Assembly (NCBI GenBank): GCA_032716605.1
Contig: CM064495.1
Coordinates: forward strand, 48,381,413-48,445,412
Direction: 5' to 3'
Length of the DNA stretch: 64,000 bases
DNA from: Paralithodes platypus
Taxonomy: Eukaryota > Arthropoda > Malacostraca > Decapoda > Lithodidae
Position 1 is the first letter of the stretch. Each line of letters begins with the position of its first letter. Both the position numbers and the translations under genes were made by a program. The notes beneath the pieces are model-generated. The model ran no database searches and was not told the origin of the DNA. It was given only the letters and a program-made list of their open reading frames with translations. Positions 34,501 to 36,849 of the stretch are shown here, piece by piece.

Positions 34501-34854
34501 ATGTAATAAGATAATTTATGTTTCTCACTCTCCTTCCAGCATCCGGTAGCGCTGAATGATCTCTACAGGTCCCAGTGCTTGGCCTTTGTGCCTAAATCTT
34601 ATAAATTAATTCCTTCCAGCATCCTGAAAAACCTTCCTGATGCGTACCTGCCGATGCTGTGGTTTGAGATCCTGGCGGAGATGACGCCCGCTCTGGCCCA
34701 CCGCGCTCAGATGGCCACCTACCTGCTGCGCTCACCAGTCTTGAATCTCGTTGTATGGCTGGTGGTGATCGCAGTGTCCGCCCTCACAATCATTGGGGTA
34801 GTTACTGTTCATTGTATGAAAGCCGGGGGAGGGGAGGAGCGGAGGTGGTGTTAG
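1422..34854 (+). CDS. CD36/scavenger receptor class B family protein, 8 exons (5' part outside window)
   Basis: The exons 1422-1550, 4611-4736, 7876-7945, 9065-9206, 10935-11080, 13065-13213, 29302-29375 and 34620-34854 all have AG/GT borders, and their phases (0,0,1,2,1,0,2) join into one frame. The product has the CD36 signatures in order: LLFEGVEDPLLD, GLYNMKTGSDN, WWNKERATKFY, SSDLCM, GYRYWG, the Cys-rich CYCVNETC...ESC segment, PHFFNADP, GLQPNESKH, RIQINLKI, LPMLWFE and a C-terminal hydrophobic helix. Family members are two-helix membrane receptors with a large glycosylated ectodomain that bind or move lipids, lipoproteins or microbial ligands. Several N-glycosylation sequons are visible (NSS, NTT, NMS, NHT, NET, NES). 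About 357 residues are visible against roughly 480-550 for the family, so the N-terminal helix and about 100-150 residues lie before the window. I cannot tell which paralogue it is (croquemort, SNMP or LIMP-2 type). Confidence 0.93.
1735..2200 (+). pseudogene. Fragment of the PHD-finger LINE family (C-terminal end)
   Basis: It encodes MTYASETWPVK, RMRWICGIKL, RTSRLGWFGHMD and RGRPRKAWDQ, matching the C-terminal part of the copy at 32050-33280 (MTYASETWAVK, SRLGWYGHVE). An in-frame stop and a frameshift near 2070 break it. It is abruptly joined to an RTE tail at about 2215. Confidence 0.75.
2215..2808 (+). mobile_element. RTE family A 3' end fragment
   Basis: It starts inside the C-terminal coding region (RAGRPPLRWRDCVRQALDDRG...EWRMLVNS, stop near 2368). 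It continues through a roughly 430-bp 3' UTR with an A-rich stretch to the family's terminal block GGGATTGGGCCTGAG. The same segment occurs at 17002-17520 (-), 57420-57945 (+) and 58117-58700 (-). Confidence 0.82.
2815..3236 (-). mobile_element. TTAA MITE, family Q, degraded copy
   Basis: It contains the family Q core: CCCTTTCTCCCTCATGTTTAGCC, the run of 'kagaccttttg.gcc.att' blocks, TTCGGCCGGGACATTTTT and GAAAAATTTACAAATT. The left end is unclear, and the right end is a CCATCCTTACCC/TTAA border near 3236. An A-rich tract lies at 3262-3293. Confidence 0.55.
3440..4031. repeat. Dispersed repeat F copy 1
   Basis: It shares scattered blocks in the same order with 8388-9001: CCCCTGTGCTGA, CCATATGCGCCTATT, AATAAAAC-AGTG, a pyrimidine/T-rich stretch and a homopolymer near the end. 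The ends adjoin TTAA in both copies, so it may be another TTAA-flanked element. No coding capacity is seen. Confidence 0.6.
4036..4366 (-). mobile_element. TTAA MITE, family Q, complete copy
   Basis: It is bounded by TTAA at 4032-4035 and 4367-4370. The terminal inverted repeats GGGGAGGCAGACCGTTT are identical at both ends. It is 331 bp with no ORF, and is one of about ten family Q copies in the window (piggyBac-type target site). Confidence 0.88.
4611..4736 (+). CDS. CD36-like exon 2
   Basis: This 126-nt phase-0 exon encodes 42 residues, DPLLDWVQND...FAWFYK. The acceptor is CCCCCTCAG and the donor is AAG/GTAAGC. DPLLD after a LF-G-E motif is a family hallmark. A TTAA-flanked MITE ends 245 bp upstream. 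Confidence 0.92.
5240..6485 (+). mobile_element. 5'-truncated LINE, (AAC)n-tail family N, copy 1
   Basis: It is flanked by a 12-bp target-site duplication ACACCACCCTGT (5228-5239 and 6486-6497) and ends GGGAACAACAACAAC. It encodes the RT middle and C-terminal region (LASYADDIALTCTH, RLNALRSLAHTKFGH, MEYASPAWASNLAE). Compared with 14626-16252 it has a stop near 5534, frameshifts near 6030 and 6230, and a scrambled 5' end, so it is dead. It lies inside a CD36 intron in sense orientation. Confidence 0.93.
6538..6773. mobile_element. TTAA MITE, family T, degraded copy with RTE-B tail piece
   Basis: The left border is TTAA at 6534-6537. The interior AGACGATTTTATGCA-TTAGGAAGGAT and the run GAATAAAAT-GT--GAGCCAGAAT match 38140-38345. 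The right border has decayed (GGTAAAC). At 6559-6592 is the 3' terminal block of RTE family B in reverse (TATTGCCTGACGCCGTGAT), apparently a very short insertion. Confidence 0.65.
6803..7778. mobile_element. TA-flanked foldback DNA element
   Basis: TA duplications lie at 6801-6802 and 7779-7780. The ends CAGTAAACTTCCGTTAAT and its complement (ATTAACGGACTTTTACTG) are inverted repeats. Homology between the arms continues inward for about 300 bp (for example TACCTACTTCAAAACATTC against GAATGTTTTGAAGTAGGTA). The centre (7200-7440) holds tandem variants of CGTCCAAAGGTGCG. The TA target and CAGTAAA-type ends suggest a Tc1/mariner-pogo derived non-autonomous element. Confidence 0.85.
7876..7945 (+). 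CDS. CD36-like exon 3
   Basis: This 70-nt exon (phase 0 in, 1 out) encodes RNMSLEYDGLYNMKTGSDNIANL plus the first base of a Gly codon. The acceptor is TTTTCCAG and the donor is TAG/GTGAGA. It matches the family's GVYNVYTG-type segment and has a sequon (NMS). Confidence 0.9.
8061..8262 (+). mobile_element. TTAA MITE, family Q, partial copy
   Basis: The left border is TTAA (8057-8060), followed by GGGG and the block CCTCCATCAAGCTTTAA, then GATTAATTTGTACATTTGTTGGTAGAAAAAT. The right third is missing or scrambled. Confidence 0.6.
8388..9001. repeat. Dispersed repeat F copy 2, flanked by 54-bp direct repeats
   Basis: It is homologous in block order to 3440-4031 and bounded by TTAA-containing sequence. 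A roughly 54-bp segment (GTGAAGTGTCTG...GTAATTGATCTT) occurs on both sides, at 8331-8382 and 9001-9052. The right copy runs into the acceptor of CD36 exon 4. It contains an A24 homopolymer at 8876-8900. Confidence 0.65.
9065..9206 (+). CDS. CD36-like exon 4
   Basis: This 142-nt exon encodes (G)VIDWWNKERATKFYQPPCNS...ELYSSDLC. The acceptor TTCTCTCAG closes the Gly codon and the donor is CAT/GTAGGA. Family members commonly have DLCR at the exon end; here the codon completes to Met (DLCM). A 54-bp repeat just upstream is copied about 670 bp away. Confidence 0.92.
9477..9710 (+). mobile_element. tRNA-like SINE copy 1 (5'-truncated)
   Basis: It is nearly identical to 9808-10041 and similar to 29993-30236. 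It contains a box-B-like GGGTTCGAATCC near 9631 in a tRNA-like stretch (TGCCTTCGTGGTGTCATGC...ACTGCCACA). Copies 1 and 2 are direct repeats with a 331-bp offset. Confidence 0.65.
9735..10042 (+). mobile_element. tRNA-like SINE copy 2
   Basis: It has the same element with an extra about 75-bp head (AGAGGCCTTCCCTAGTGGTTAA, then CCCCATTAATTGCTC) that is also present in the third copy. Box-B-like GGGTTCGAATCC lies near 9952. Confidence 0.65.
10164..10286 (+). repeat. Dispersed repeat D copy 1
   Basis: The block AATGTAAAACTTGCAAAATA through AATCGCTATGTG-AAATAAC recurs at 38523-38655 (+) and, inverted, at 13893-14046. It is about 125 bp, AT-rich and non-coding. Confidence 0.75.
10365..10689 (-). 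mobile_element. LINE family N 3' end fragment, copy 2
   Basis: It is flanked by a 12-bp target-site duplication TGCCCCAAAGAG (10353-10364 and 10690-10701) and starts on + as the (GTT)n tail complement. It encodes only the end of ORF2 and is strongly 5'-truncated. It is more than 95% identical by eye to the 3' end of 14626-16252. Confidence 0.92.
10935..11080 (+). CDS. CD36-like exon 5
   Basis: This 146-nt exon encodes SATLYYKEEANDIGVMGYRYWGSNHTF...CYCVNETCAPT plus one base of Gly. The acceptor is CTTCCTCAG and the donor is ACAG/GTTAGA. It holds the first Cys of the ectodomain disulfide cluster (CYC, NETC) and several sequons. A LINE fragment (10365-10689) lies 245 bp upstream. Confidence 0.93.
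11209..11412. mobile_element. Foldback MITE with 10-bp target duplication
   Basis: Arms of about 50 bp are inverted: GGACAAGTCAACCAG at the left against the complement of CGATTGAGTTGTCC at the right. GTCCCTGAGG flanks both sides (11199-11208 and 11413-11422). A 9-10 bp duplication suggests a Mutator-like origin. Confidence 0.7.
11423..12068. other. No feature recognised (CD36 intron)
   Basis: This is plain AT-rich intron sequence between the foldback MITE and a TTAA MITE, without repeat matches in the window. Confidence 0.45.
12073..12481. mobile_element. TTAA-flanked MITE, family S relative
   Basis: TTAA lies at 12069-12072 and 12482-12485. The right end ACTTATGTGGTGAGCCGC matches family S copy 1 (919-930 region), while the left end CCCTCCTCTAGCGGGTGC and interior are different. 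This suggests a subfamily or recombinant. Confidence 0.65.
12785..12855 (-). other. tRNA-derived sequence
   Basis: On the - strand it reads GGCTGTAACGCAATTGGTAG, AGCACTCGCTTGCAAACTA, then GTTCGGGTC. This looks like a D-arm box A, an anticodon arm and a box B. The arms pair imperfectly and the acceptor stem is poor, so it is a SINE head or tRNA pseudogene rather than a working tRNA. Confidence 0.45.
13065..13213 (+). CDS. CD36-like exon 6
   Basis: This 149-nt exon encodes (G)LLNAESCRMGAPAFISFPHFFNADPFLLDGVIGLQPNES...MDIIP. The acceptor is TTCTCGCAG and the donor is CCG/GTAGGT. It is the best conserved stretch of the family (C-GAP--S-PHF---D, GL-PN---H). MITE-derived sequence starts within about 10 bp of the donor, and the 16 kb nested-transposon intron follows. 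Confidence 0.95.
13257..13742. mobile_element. TTAA MITE, family P copy 1
   Basis: It begins CCCTCCAGCCCCGGC and ends in a GGGTTAA border (TTAA 13739-13742), matching 29422-29897 along most of its length (GGCCGAAAAACGTCTA, GTAGAATGGCGTTAAGTAGA). Both flanks (13221-13256 and 13745-13795) are pieces of family Q, so it inserted into an older MITE directly behind CD36 exon 6. Confidence 0.8.
13893..14046 (-). repeat. Dispersed repeat D copy 2, inverted
   Basis: It is the reverse complement of the D block (CCACATAGCGATTTTGAT ... TTGCAAGTTTTACATT). A family Q scrap follows at 14043-14093. Confidence 0.7.
14626..16252 (-). mobile_element. 5'-truncated LINE, (AAC)n-tail family N, copy 3
   Basis: It lies inside MITE M with a 14-bp target-site duplication TTTGTTTACTTTAG (14612-14625 and 16253-16266). 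It has a (GTT)n tail complement at the left. It was 5'-truncated on insertion, within the RT domain. Confidence 0.95.
14642..16252 (-). CDS. LINE ORF2 remnant: reverse transcriptase and C-terminal domain, uninterrupted
   Basis: The open frame runs from the 5' truncation point to a stop near 14642, roughly 536 element-encoded residues. Upstream bases up to 16297 are MITE DNA that happen to be open. RT motifs are SHRPITLLCSPSKVME, LATLDISKAFDAIPRHN, NGVPQGSVLSPALFNLYMHD and SYADDITLTC, with the YADD catalytic pair. Downstream are MEYASPAWASNL and a C-terminal Cys/His cluster (LRCGHHP, CPGCNTAPH, HIIEDC). The endonuclease half is missing, so it cannot move by itself. It belongs to the Jockey/I side of the LINEs; the exact clade is not assignable by eye. 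Confidence 0.85.
   Translation of the reverse strand, partial: DPTLPSSHRPITLLCSPSKVMECLVLQLITPDLPLAPTQHGFRPLHSTNTLLTDLTQRAFDGINSARPPHRSLLATLDISKAFDAIPRHNLTNKIYNTNMHNNTKRWLANFLAGRCAHVSFAGQSSKIRNFPNGVPQGSVLSPALFNLYMHDITTPNTPQINLASYADDITLTCTHHDPKRATDLLQPYLNTLHGWCTTNRLNVAPAKSTATLLTSWTGEHEYIPQLTINNTPLTHTHTPKILGVTYDTHMTFKQHTTNIKKELTPRLNALRSLAHTKFGHNKETTTTVYKQYIRSVMEYASPAWASNLAETHHKTLQTIQNKALKIITGCTATAPTDHLHQETKILKVKDHLDMRGTQFLAAASTNQDHPLNYMATHPQTPRNIKTTPSTRDHTQLLSSLPPCPPRTNFQKHIHTHISHRSIHSLRDTTQLHARPPEIHPSESSLPREDRVHLARLRCGHHPALLSYQKRLDDSVVDSCPGCNTAPHTIKHIIEDCISHNHLRQQHNLHSMRALWESPIVAMAFLRDSGLFGQAA
17390..19926 (-). pseudogene. RTE family A ORF2, 3' two thirds (endonuclease end, RT, C-terminus)
   Basis: The longest open piece is 19314-17503. 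RT motifs are SYRGISLLSVVGKLY, FMDLEKAYDRVHRE, VGLRQGCVMSPWLFNMFMDG and LLFADDTALVAD. The C-terminal part has TVMYGAETWALKKKEK, LSWYGHVEQMGDERLTKR and AGRP. The reading frame breaks near 17505 (the tail LRWRDCVRKALDD is in another frame), near 19295-19315 and near 19490. A T24 run at 19753-19776 appears to be an expanded lysine-codon stretch after NTFFK in the endonuclease. It is clearly non-functional. Confidence 0.88.
19935..23149 (-). mobile_element. RTE-type LINE family B, full length, intact
   Basis: It is flanked by an 8-bp target-site duplication ACATTTTC (19927-19934 and 23150-23157) within family A's endonuclease. The 3' tail is (TATC)n on + (19935-19952), placed immediately behind the stop codon. 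A practically absent 3' UTR with a tetranucleotide tail is typical of the RTE clade. The 5' UTR is about 80 bp (23070-23149). Confidence 0.95.
19950..23069 (-). CDS. Intact RTE retrotransposon polyprotein, endonuclease-reverse transcriptase, 1039 aa
   Basis: There is a single open frame without stops. The N-terminal endonuclease (about residues 40-300) has ILRMATWNVSGMND, CGMTETKWKGSD, IFLIGDMNGKVG, SLIDYVCVDERM and GLSDHYVV. The reverse transcriptase (about 540-860) has GKAPGTDGV, NHRGICLLSVVGKVY, AFMDLEKAYDRVDRE, VGLKQGCVMSPWLFTVYMD and LLFADDTVLMSD. The C-terminal part carries LTYGSEAWTLVE, LRWFGHMERMESER and GRGRPNMRWKDG. The protein would nick target DNA and copy its own RNA there. Length and domain order fit RTE elements with one main ORF. 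The start at 23069 is the first ATG of the frame. All catalytic signatures checked are present, so it may be recently active or competent. Confidence 0.92.
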   Translation of the reverse strand: MGLRPPPGKNIEARKNERTASDADGTNVDEPRPTKDMPSDILRMATWNVSGMNDGTKEREVLEVLVNARLDVCGMTETKWKGSDVREWECGMGVCAGVSEGTAREGACLFVSSKWKECVREYGSVGSRIVWVRMKVGIQTWVIVCVYAPTEDILERKKEEFWMNVEACLEKFDKNERIFLIGDMNGKVGDRKVEGVVGGWGVPSEVNGNGSALVDVCVGRRLWIANTFFRHRMIHRYTWKRMLTMKDKTVVERKSLIDYVCVDERMKKSVMDARVYRGIGGGLSDHYVVVAKVRIQKKWVRRAGGRREEGGMVRRVERLQEEEIREEYRRAVERRLGGFDLEVMEEVEEMSKVFKDEICAACEEVCGVRRRGRGVKGTAWWTEEVRIAVEEKKKAYREWLGSRGNEDSERQKRARYVESKRVVKRVVKESKRRVDEEFGRNLSVKWRESKKLFWKEVKKVREGSKGNSKGVKDKNGRMLAEKQERVERWREYFSELLNERNEEPANIAGYGMGGRRREVVEEEVGIRRSEVWEAMKRVKLGKAPGTDGVCGEMLRYGGEIVIEWVWKMCKLAWEKGSAPDDWKTGIIVPLYKGKGERGVCGNHRGICLLSVVGKVYSRVVIESVRVRTEKWIGDEQGGFRKGRGCVDQIFTLNCVVEKYLEKKQKVYVAFMDLEKAYDRVDREGLWKVLRIYGVEGKLLKAVKSMYEGAKAAVRVESEQSEFFDLNVGLKQGCVMSPWLFTVYMDGVMKEILSRAVDVGVSLKREGIEWKLPILLFADDTVLMSDNEWELQGLVNEFGTVCEKRNLKVNTGKSKVMVFERGEVTECEVKLNGQAMEIVNSFKYLGSVLSKDGTMDEEVRERVQQGKRVVGTLKAVTRNRVVSMEVKKSLHDSVVIPTLTYGSEAWTLVERLRPRVRAVEMNYLRSACGVTWRDRQTNEEVRRWCGVEVDVLESVKRNNLRWFGHMERMESERMTKRVYESEVEGQRGRGRPNMRWKDGVRKYMNEGGAGWGEGRRLTGDRGAWGRFVRGHPFGDHGVRQ
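23158..23517 (-). pseudogene. RTE family A endonuclease, middle piece
   Basis: It encodes VLALNETKMKGEGEVDFGN, LMWVRMQFKGERWVFVSAYGPG and EVEGFWEDLRDCLQGFDENEN. The first has the N-E-T-K active-site region of the exonuclease/endonuclease/phosphatase fold. The ENENEN end is a small (GAAAAT)n expansion at the RTE-B insertion site. The frame continues at 19926 with VLGDLNARVG. Confidence 0.88.
24609..27512 (-). CDS. Intact LINE ORF2, endonuclease-reverse transcriptase, 967 aa (CR1/L2 group)
   Basis: The frame is open throughout. The endonuclease (residues 1-230) has MKLGLLNVRSLRNKMD, VLCLTETWL, LICGDFNYWVDS, LDLVFSP and SDHALITFSF. The reverse transcriptase (about 480-740) has MLNYRPVSNLSFISKILE, LVLLDLSAAFDTVDHELL, YGVPQGSVLGPILFIIYI and FHFYADDTQIYVR. 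A C-terminal region follows with SRVDYCNALLVGLP and LHWLPVRARIEFK. These last motifs and the AAFDTVDH version of RT motif A are characteristic of the CR1/L2/Rex1 group. All catalytic motifs are visible. ORF1 is incomplete, so autonomous mobility is doubtful. Confidence 0.9.
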   Translation of the reverse strand: MKLGLLNVRSLRNKMDHICEILDERNLDVLCLTETWLFESDLNIIQAALPKTHSIINVPRPRGDHPGGGVAVVYSTSLVNILQISHNPAPLYYELLEVEIKLHQQILRMAVVYRPGHRGTDRGFMEEFGQFLEEFSAKTGRLLICGDFNYWVDSPHLKPFSPEFLELTDQNNFVNHVSHPTHILGHTLDLVFSPVGCGGVLDVDVENADPNTSDHALITFSFDFPKPLTHEKVIRFRNYKNADQNLASSEVKQYLGSIDTSNLTSDELVEVHGNALKLVFDHHCPEVEKKIIVRDDSPWYSTRVKFLRRARRRAEREWRKNKTDSTWLQYLSARRAVVHTIKDEKKVYYQGKVDSCGNDQRRLASIVNSLLGKTRVSLRPSVPDAELAANFVAFFAGKITRIRQELDDASVGEELSVVLQPRHIPNNVLSSFHSVEVDMISSYIRNLNKTFCPLDPINVSKLPRVYDHTVEFISKIINKCFSEGSFPHSEKHALLRPTLKKPGLDVENMLNYRPVSNLSFISKILERAILDQLQPLLQQNETIPIFQSAYRQHHSTETAMIRVHNDLVENICNGVASLLVLLDLSAAFDTVDHELLSSDLYDCGVRDSALLLLGSYLSGRSQSVMVNQVVSDSTPLQYGVPQGSVLGPILFIIYISSLSLLLRAHNVTFHFYADDTQIYVRITNIVDIRSKMELLMSDIKKWMRARKLKLNDGKTDILIIRGNRRADDIVGALSINVGGSQLRPANSVRNLGVYVNSRLDFKEHVNQIVKSCYLHIRNLYLVKPFLTRRCLLTLVHSLVFSRVDYCNALLVGLPNYILRKVQSVLNRAARLIFGVLPRTPTTSLHIELHWLPVRARIEFKLCLVTFKVLKFGEPRYLAELLRRPPAHHGVVVRHDNDPFRLDEPRAFQQSSFFERSFSYMAPRLYNRLPLSMRQLSSVECFKRQLKTFLFERSYDLERGVMTDGYRV
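27545..27782 (-). pseudogene. LINE ORF1 C-terminal zinc-knuckle fragment
   Basis: It reads GHTSDRCYRKNEDPKCNFC, GTHNSKDCTNKTSPKCINC, then a stop, just upstream of ORF2. Spaced Cys/His residues form gag-like zinc knuckles of the CR1/Jockey type. The upstream part of ORF1 is lost to 5' truncation. Confidence 0.7.
28599..28698 (-). pseudogene. RTE family A 5' end and endonuclease start
   Basis: It reads RIAALNVRGCSTNEKREDI on the - strand, the N-terminal beta strand (LNVRG) of the LINE endonuclease, then breaks at the hAT insertion. Only about 40 bp of upstream sequence precedes the coding start, so the 5' end is close to complete or slightly truncated. Confidence 0.82.
29143..29245 (+). mobile_element. 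TTAA MITE, family Q, left-end fragment
   Basis: After TTAA (29139-29142) it has GGGGTAGGGTTTATAT, T/A-rich sequence and TTCCTCACTAGACC-CTATCAAGC. It is truncated about 57 bp before CD36 exon 7. Confidence 0.65.
29302..29375 (+). CDS. CD36-like exon 7
   Basis: This 74-nt exon (phase 0 in, 2 out) encodes ELGIPMKVSPRIQINLKIRPDNSY plus AT. The acceptor is TTTCTTACAG and the donor is TAT/GTAAGT. It fits the family's (EP)-G-P---R-QIN segment. It lies 168 bp beyond the right end of the nested-transposon stack. Confidence 0.92.
29422..29897. mobile_element. TTAA MITE, family P copy 2, complete
   Basis: TTAA lies at 29418-29421 and 29898-29901. The ends CCCTCCAGCCCCGG and the complement of CCGGGTCTGAGGAG are imperfect inverted repeats. 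It begins 43 bp after CD36 exon 7. The short ORFs inside it are not conserved between copies. Confidence 0.85.
29935..30236 (+). mobile_element. tRNA-like SINE copy 3
   Basis: It is colinear with 9735-10042: GCGAGGCCTTCCTAAGGGTTAA, CCCCATTAATTACTCC, then CCTGGGTTCGAGTCC (box-B-like) and TGCCACATGT. It is about 80% similar by eye and sits in the CD36 intron before the last exon. Confidence 0.62.
30505..30619. repeat. Long hairpin (inverted repeat with about 46-bp arms)
   Basis: The left arm TGAGGAGCACTTTACAGTAT...GATAGCTTCTT pairs with the right arm GAAGAAGCTATCTGC...TAAAGTGCTCCTCCTCA around a 22-bp loop, with few mismatches. It could be a MITE or, if transcribed, a small-RNA precursor. Confidence 0.75.
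30735..32045 (-). pseudogene. PHD-finger LINE family C, copy in - orientation
   Basis: The RT pieces are DDMQYGFMPGHGTIDAI, GIDEWLVSVIMKIYDD, RVHQGSVLSPLLSVMV and LLYAADLVLIADI, where the catalytic YADD has become YAAD. A PHD-like finger piece follows (SVCRSWVHHGKKHC, VCIACKG). The C-terminal part runs to about 30770, and the 3' end has a (TGTG)n-like tail. Several frameshifts make it dead. It lies head to head with the copy at 32050-33280. Confidence 0.82.
32050..33280 (+). pseudogene. PHD-finger LINE family C, copy in + orientation
   Basis: It is 5'-truncated inside the RT (EEWLVRVIMKMYEDSRSSVR). RT motifs are VGVHQGSVLSPLLFIMV and ELFYADDLVLIADS, with YADD intact. The frame continues without a break into CAVCGKGVGVNS, CSICRCWVHHGSKRC, GPLPKDKSEIEKFECVVCKG: a C-x2-C ... 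C-x2-C-x4-H...C ... C-x2-C pattern like a PHD finger. A frameshift near 32646 leads to the C-terminal region (KFCYLGDTISAGGG, MTYASETWAVK, SRLGWYGHVERMDE). The tail is (ATGT)n near 33267-33284. Confidence 0.85.
33442..33545 (-). mobile_element. Minimal RTE family A tail insertion
   Basis: It is only about 104 bp: a (TATC)n tail, the terminal block CCCAATCCCCACTTTTCC, then five copies of TTTTATTCTA. A 12-bp target-site duplication TCTAATTACCTA (33430-33441 and 33546-33557) proves it is an independent insertion. Confidence 0.85.
33785..34016 (+). mobile_element. LINE 3' end, diverged relative of family N
   Basis: It ends GGGACTGTTCAGCCAGACAG, TATGGGGAACAAAAACAAC, paralleling the family N end (GGGCTGTTCGGCCAGGCAG, CTTAGGGAACAACAAC). 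It is 5'-truncated and preceded by a T25 run (33750-33775). It encodes only the last part of ORF2 with breaks. Confidence 0.65.
34531..34624 (+). mobile_element. 66-bp retroelement tail with 14-bp target duplication over the 3' splice site
   Basis: TCCTTCCAGCATCC occurs at 34531-34544 and 34611-34624, exactly flanking 66 bp (CTACAGGTCCCAGTGCTTGG ... AAATCTTATAAATTAAT) that look like a LINE/SINE 3' tail. The duplicated 14-mer contains the acceptor CTTCCAG and the first exon bases, so the acceptor is now present twice. Confidence 0.8.
34620..34854 (+). CDS. CD36-like last visible exon with C-terminal membrane helix
   Basis: The 5' border is the second of two identical acceptors. Using AG at 34618-34619 gives (I)ILKNLPDAYLPMLWFEILAEM in frame, whereas the first acceptor (34538-34539) gives a stop within three codons. 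LPMLWFE is a family signature. A hydrophobic segment (LNLVVWLVVIAVSALTIIG) is the C-terminal transmembrane helix. Reading straight on gives a short tail ending ERRWC and a stop at 34852-34854. A GT directly after the helix (34798) could instead be a donor to a further tail exon, so the 3' end is uncertain. Confidence 0.85.
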
Positions 34855-35240
34855 AGATTGTAGGGATGAGATTTTTAGTTATTGCCATTCATTGTAGGAA
34901 ACCTTGATATACACGATTACGTAGATCGGAAGCCACGCCTAAATCTGGAGGCTCTCGACATCGTCGGTGTCCATATTCGATCATTAAAAACAGTCCATAT
35001 AAACATGTATTTTTAGAATTCTGGCTCATCAATGATCTCAAATGTTATAGTAAAGAAAGAAAAACAATTATATCGCTAATTTAATTATCTATTGATCAAT
35101 TGTAGTCTGGCAGCCATCTTTAATCCCCCCGAATTAGTCAGCCTCATTTCTGCTGGGCTCTTTTGCGACGTTGTGCTTCAGAAGTTCAGGGATAGGCGGG
35201 CGGTAGAGGGGAGGATAGAAGGTGTTAGTTGTTTGGGGTG
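34855..35240. other. No feature recognised
   Basis: This is possible 3' UTR or intron of the CD36-like gene. I see no clear polyadenylation signal cluster, exon or repeat match. Confidence 0.4.
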
Positions 35241-36362
35241 TGGTATATAGTCCGGCTCAAAAGTATAGACCTCCATCAAGCTTAAATAACCTCGACTTCC
35301 CTTCAAGATACATTTTTTTTAACTTCTCTGTAGAAAAATGTCCCTCGGCCGATTCCTCTTAAATTACATGTTCGCTATCGCATGCCAGTAAAAAAAATAC
35401 ACCTAAATGGCATGAAAGGTTTTATAATTGACAAATAAATGGGACAAAAGGTGTTAAAACCGTAATACTAATGGGCCGAAGGTTATATAATCTCAAAAGT
35501 ACAGTAATGGGGCTAAACACGAGGGAGAAGGGGATCCAGAAGAACTAAACCATCCCTTTAGGTTGTTGTTGTTGTTATTGTTGTTGTTCCCCAAACTGCC
35601 TGGCCGAACAGCCCCAAGGCCCCGAGCAAGGCCAAGGCCATAACCGAGCGCCCCCACAGAACCCTCCCCGCCGACCACAATAAAGCCTGGGTGACCGAAG
35701 CCACTCCATGGCGGGGAGCTGAGGAGGGTGCGGAAATGCCCGGGAAACCATAGCCCCACCCAGGGCCCTGTGTCCCTCAGCAATTATGAAGAGAAAGTTG
35801 AGGGGCAAGGGAAAAATGTGACGCTTTGGCTTCCAATCTTGGTAGATTGGGAGGTCAATCCACGTTAGAGACACCGTCACTTGAGATCTAGAAAATATAT
35901 AAGTAAAAGGAACAGTCAGAGTAAGCTATGGGTATGGCAGAGATTGCTCAGTTCTCACTCTGATAGACCAGCCCATCACCACATGACTAGAACCCAATCC
36001 TCTCAGCATCAGCTAGGAAAGGCCCTAGAAAGCCGCCTTTGGCGGGGGGATAGCTCCCCTATTTCAACCCTTTTCGGGGTTGGGCACCTGCCCTCCCTTT
36101 AGGTGTCTATTTTTTCCTGGCGAGTGTTAGCGAGCCTGTAATTCGGCTGGTTCCTCCAAAATTACAGGTTCGCTGTCACTCGCCATGAAAATATAGACAC
36201 CTTACACCTAAAAGGCACGAAAGGTCTTTATATTAACAAAGAAATGGGATGAAAGTTTTCAAATTAGCAAACTAATGGGGCAAAAGTCTTTAAATTTCAA
36301 AACTAATGGGGCTAAACATGAGGGAGAAGGGGCCTGGAATGAAAGCTACCTACCTCTCCTTA
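35241..36362. mobile_element. TTAA MITE family Q cluster interrupted by a LINE fragment
   Basis: 35250-35562 and 36095-36362 are family Q sequence (CTCCATCAAGCTTAAATAA, GGGGCTAAACACGAGGGAG, CTACCTCTCCTTAAAA). Around 36100-36205 a piece of it is inverted, giving a local palindrome (TAGGTGTCTATTTTTTCC against ATGAAAATATAGACACC). Confidence 0.7.
35563..36094 (-). mobile_element. LINE 3' end, diverged family N relative, in a MITE
   Basis: It has the (GTT)n complement tail at the left, CCCAAACTGCCTGGCCGAACA, and target-site duplication CCCTTTAGG (35554-35562 and 36095-36103). The coding sequence is badly decayed. Confidence 0.78.
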
Positions 36363-36479
36363 AAACATAAAAGTGGCCCCAATTTGCATATATTGACTGG
36401 TTAGTAAGGAAAGTGATATTGGTAATTTAAATGGATACATATATAATTACATACATAGACACAAAAGTTTAAAACCGCT

Positions 36480-36720
36480 TCATCCACAGTGAGTGGTTTT
36501 ACACTTTTTACTGTAGTACAATACTTTCCACAACACGGCCCCATCATGTCATGACAGTGGCAGATGTTAGTATAGTGCTAACAATGTCTCAGCAAGACTA
36601 AACAAAGTCCCCTTGAAGCACTTTCACCTTGCGAATCTGCGCCACACCAGCCTTAACAGTGCTACAATAAGGCAGTAACAAGAATTCGCCGAAACTGCTA
36701 CAGAGGCTGACTGCACCACC
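36480..36720. repeat. Dispersed repeat E copy 1
   Basis: It shares TAGTATAGTGCTAACAATG, CATCATGTCAT, CATACCAGCCTTA-CAGTG-style blocks and CTACTACAGAGG-type sequence with 39765-39985. It is non-coding and the ends are not defined. Confidence 0.6.
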
Positions 36721-36849
36721 GAAGTGACGGGGTCGCTGCATCCCTACACCAGAGAGAGGAAGGCCGATTTGTGCCAGTGGGCTGTGAGAGTAAGACCCTA
36801 GGGAACCATGGAGTACACCATTATGGCCCCACTGCCTTCACCACTCTCA

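Noticed and set aside
34531..34619. Upstream AG (34539) as the start of the last CD36 exon
   Set aside because: With the incoming phase it gives a stop after two residues; the downstream AG restores the family motif.
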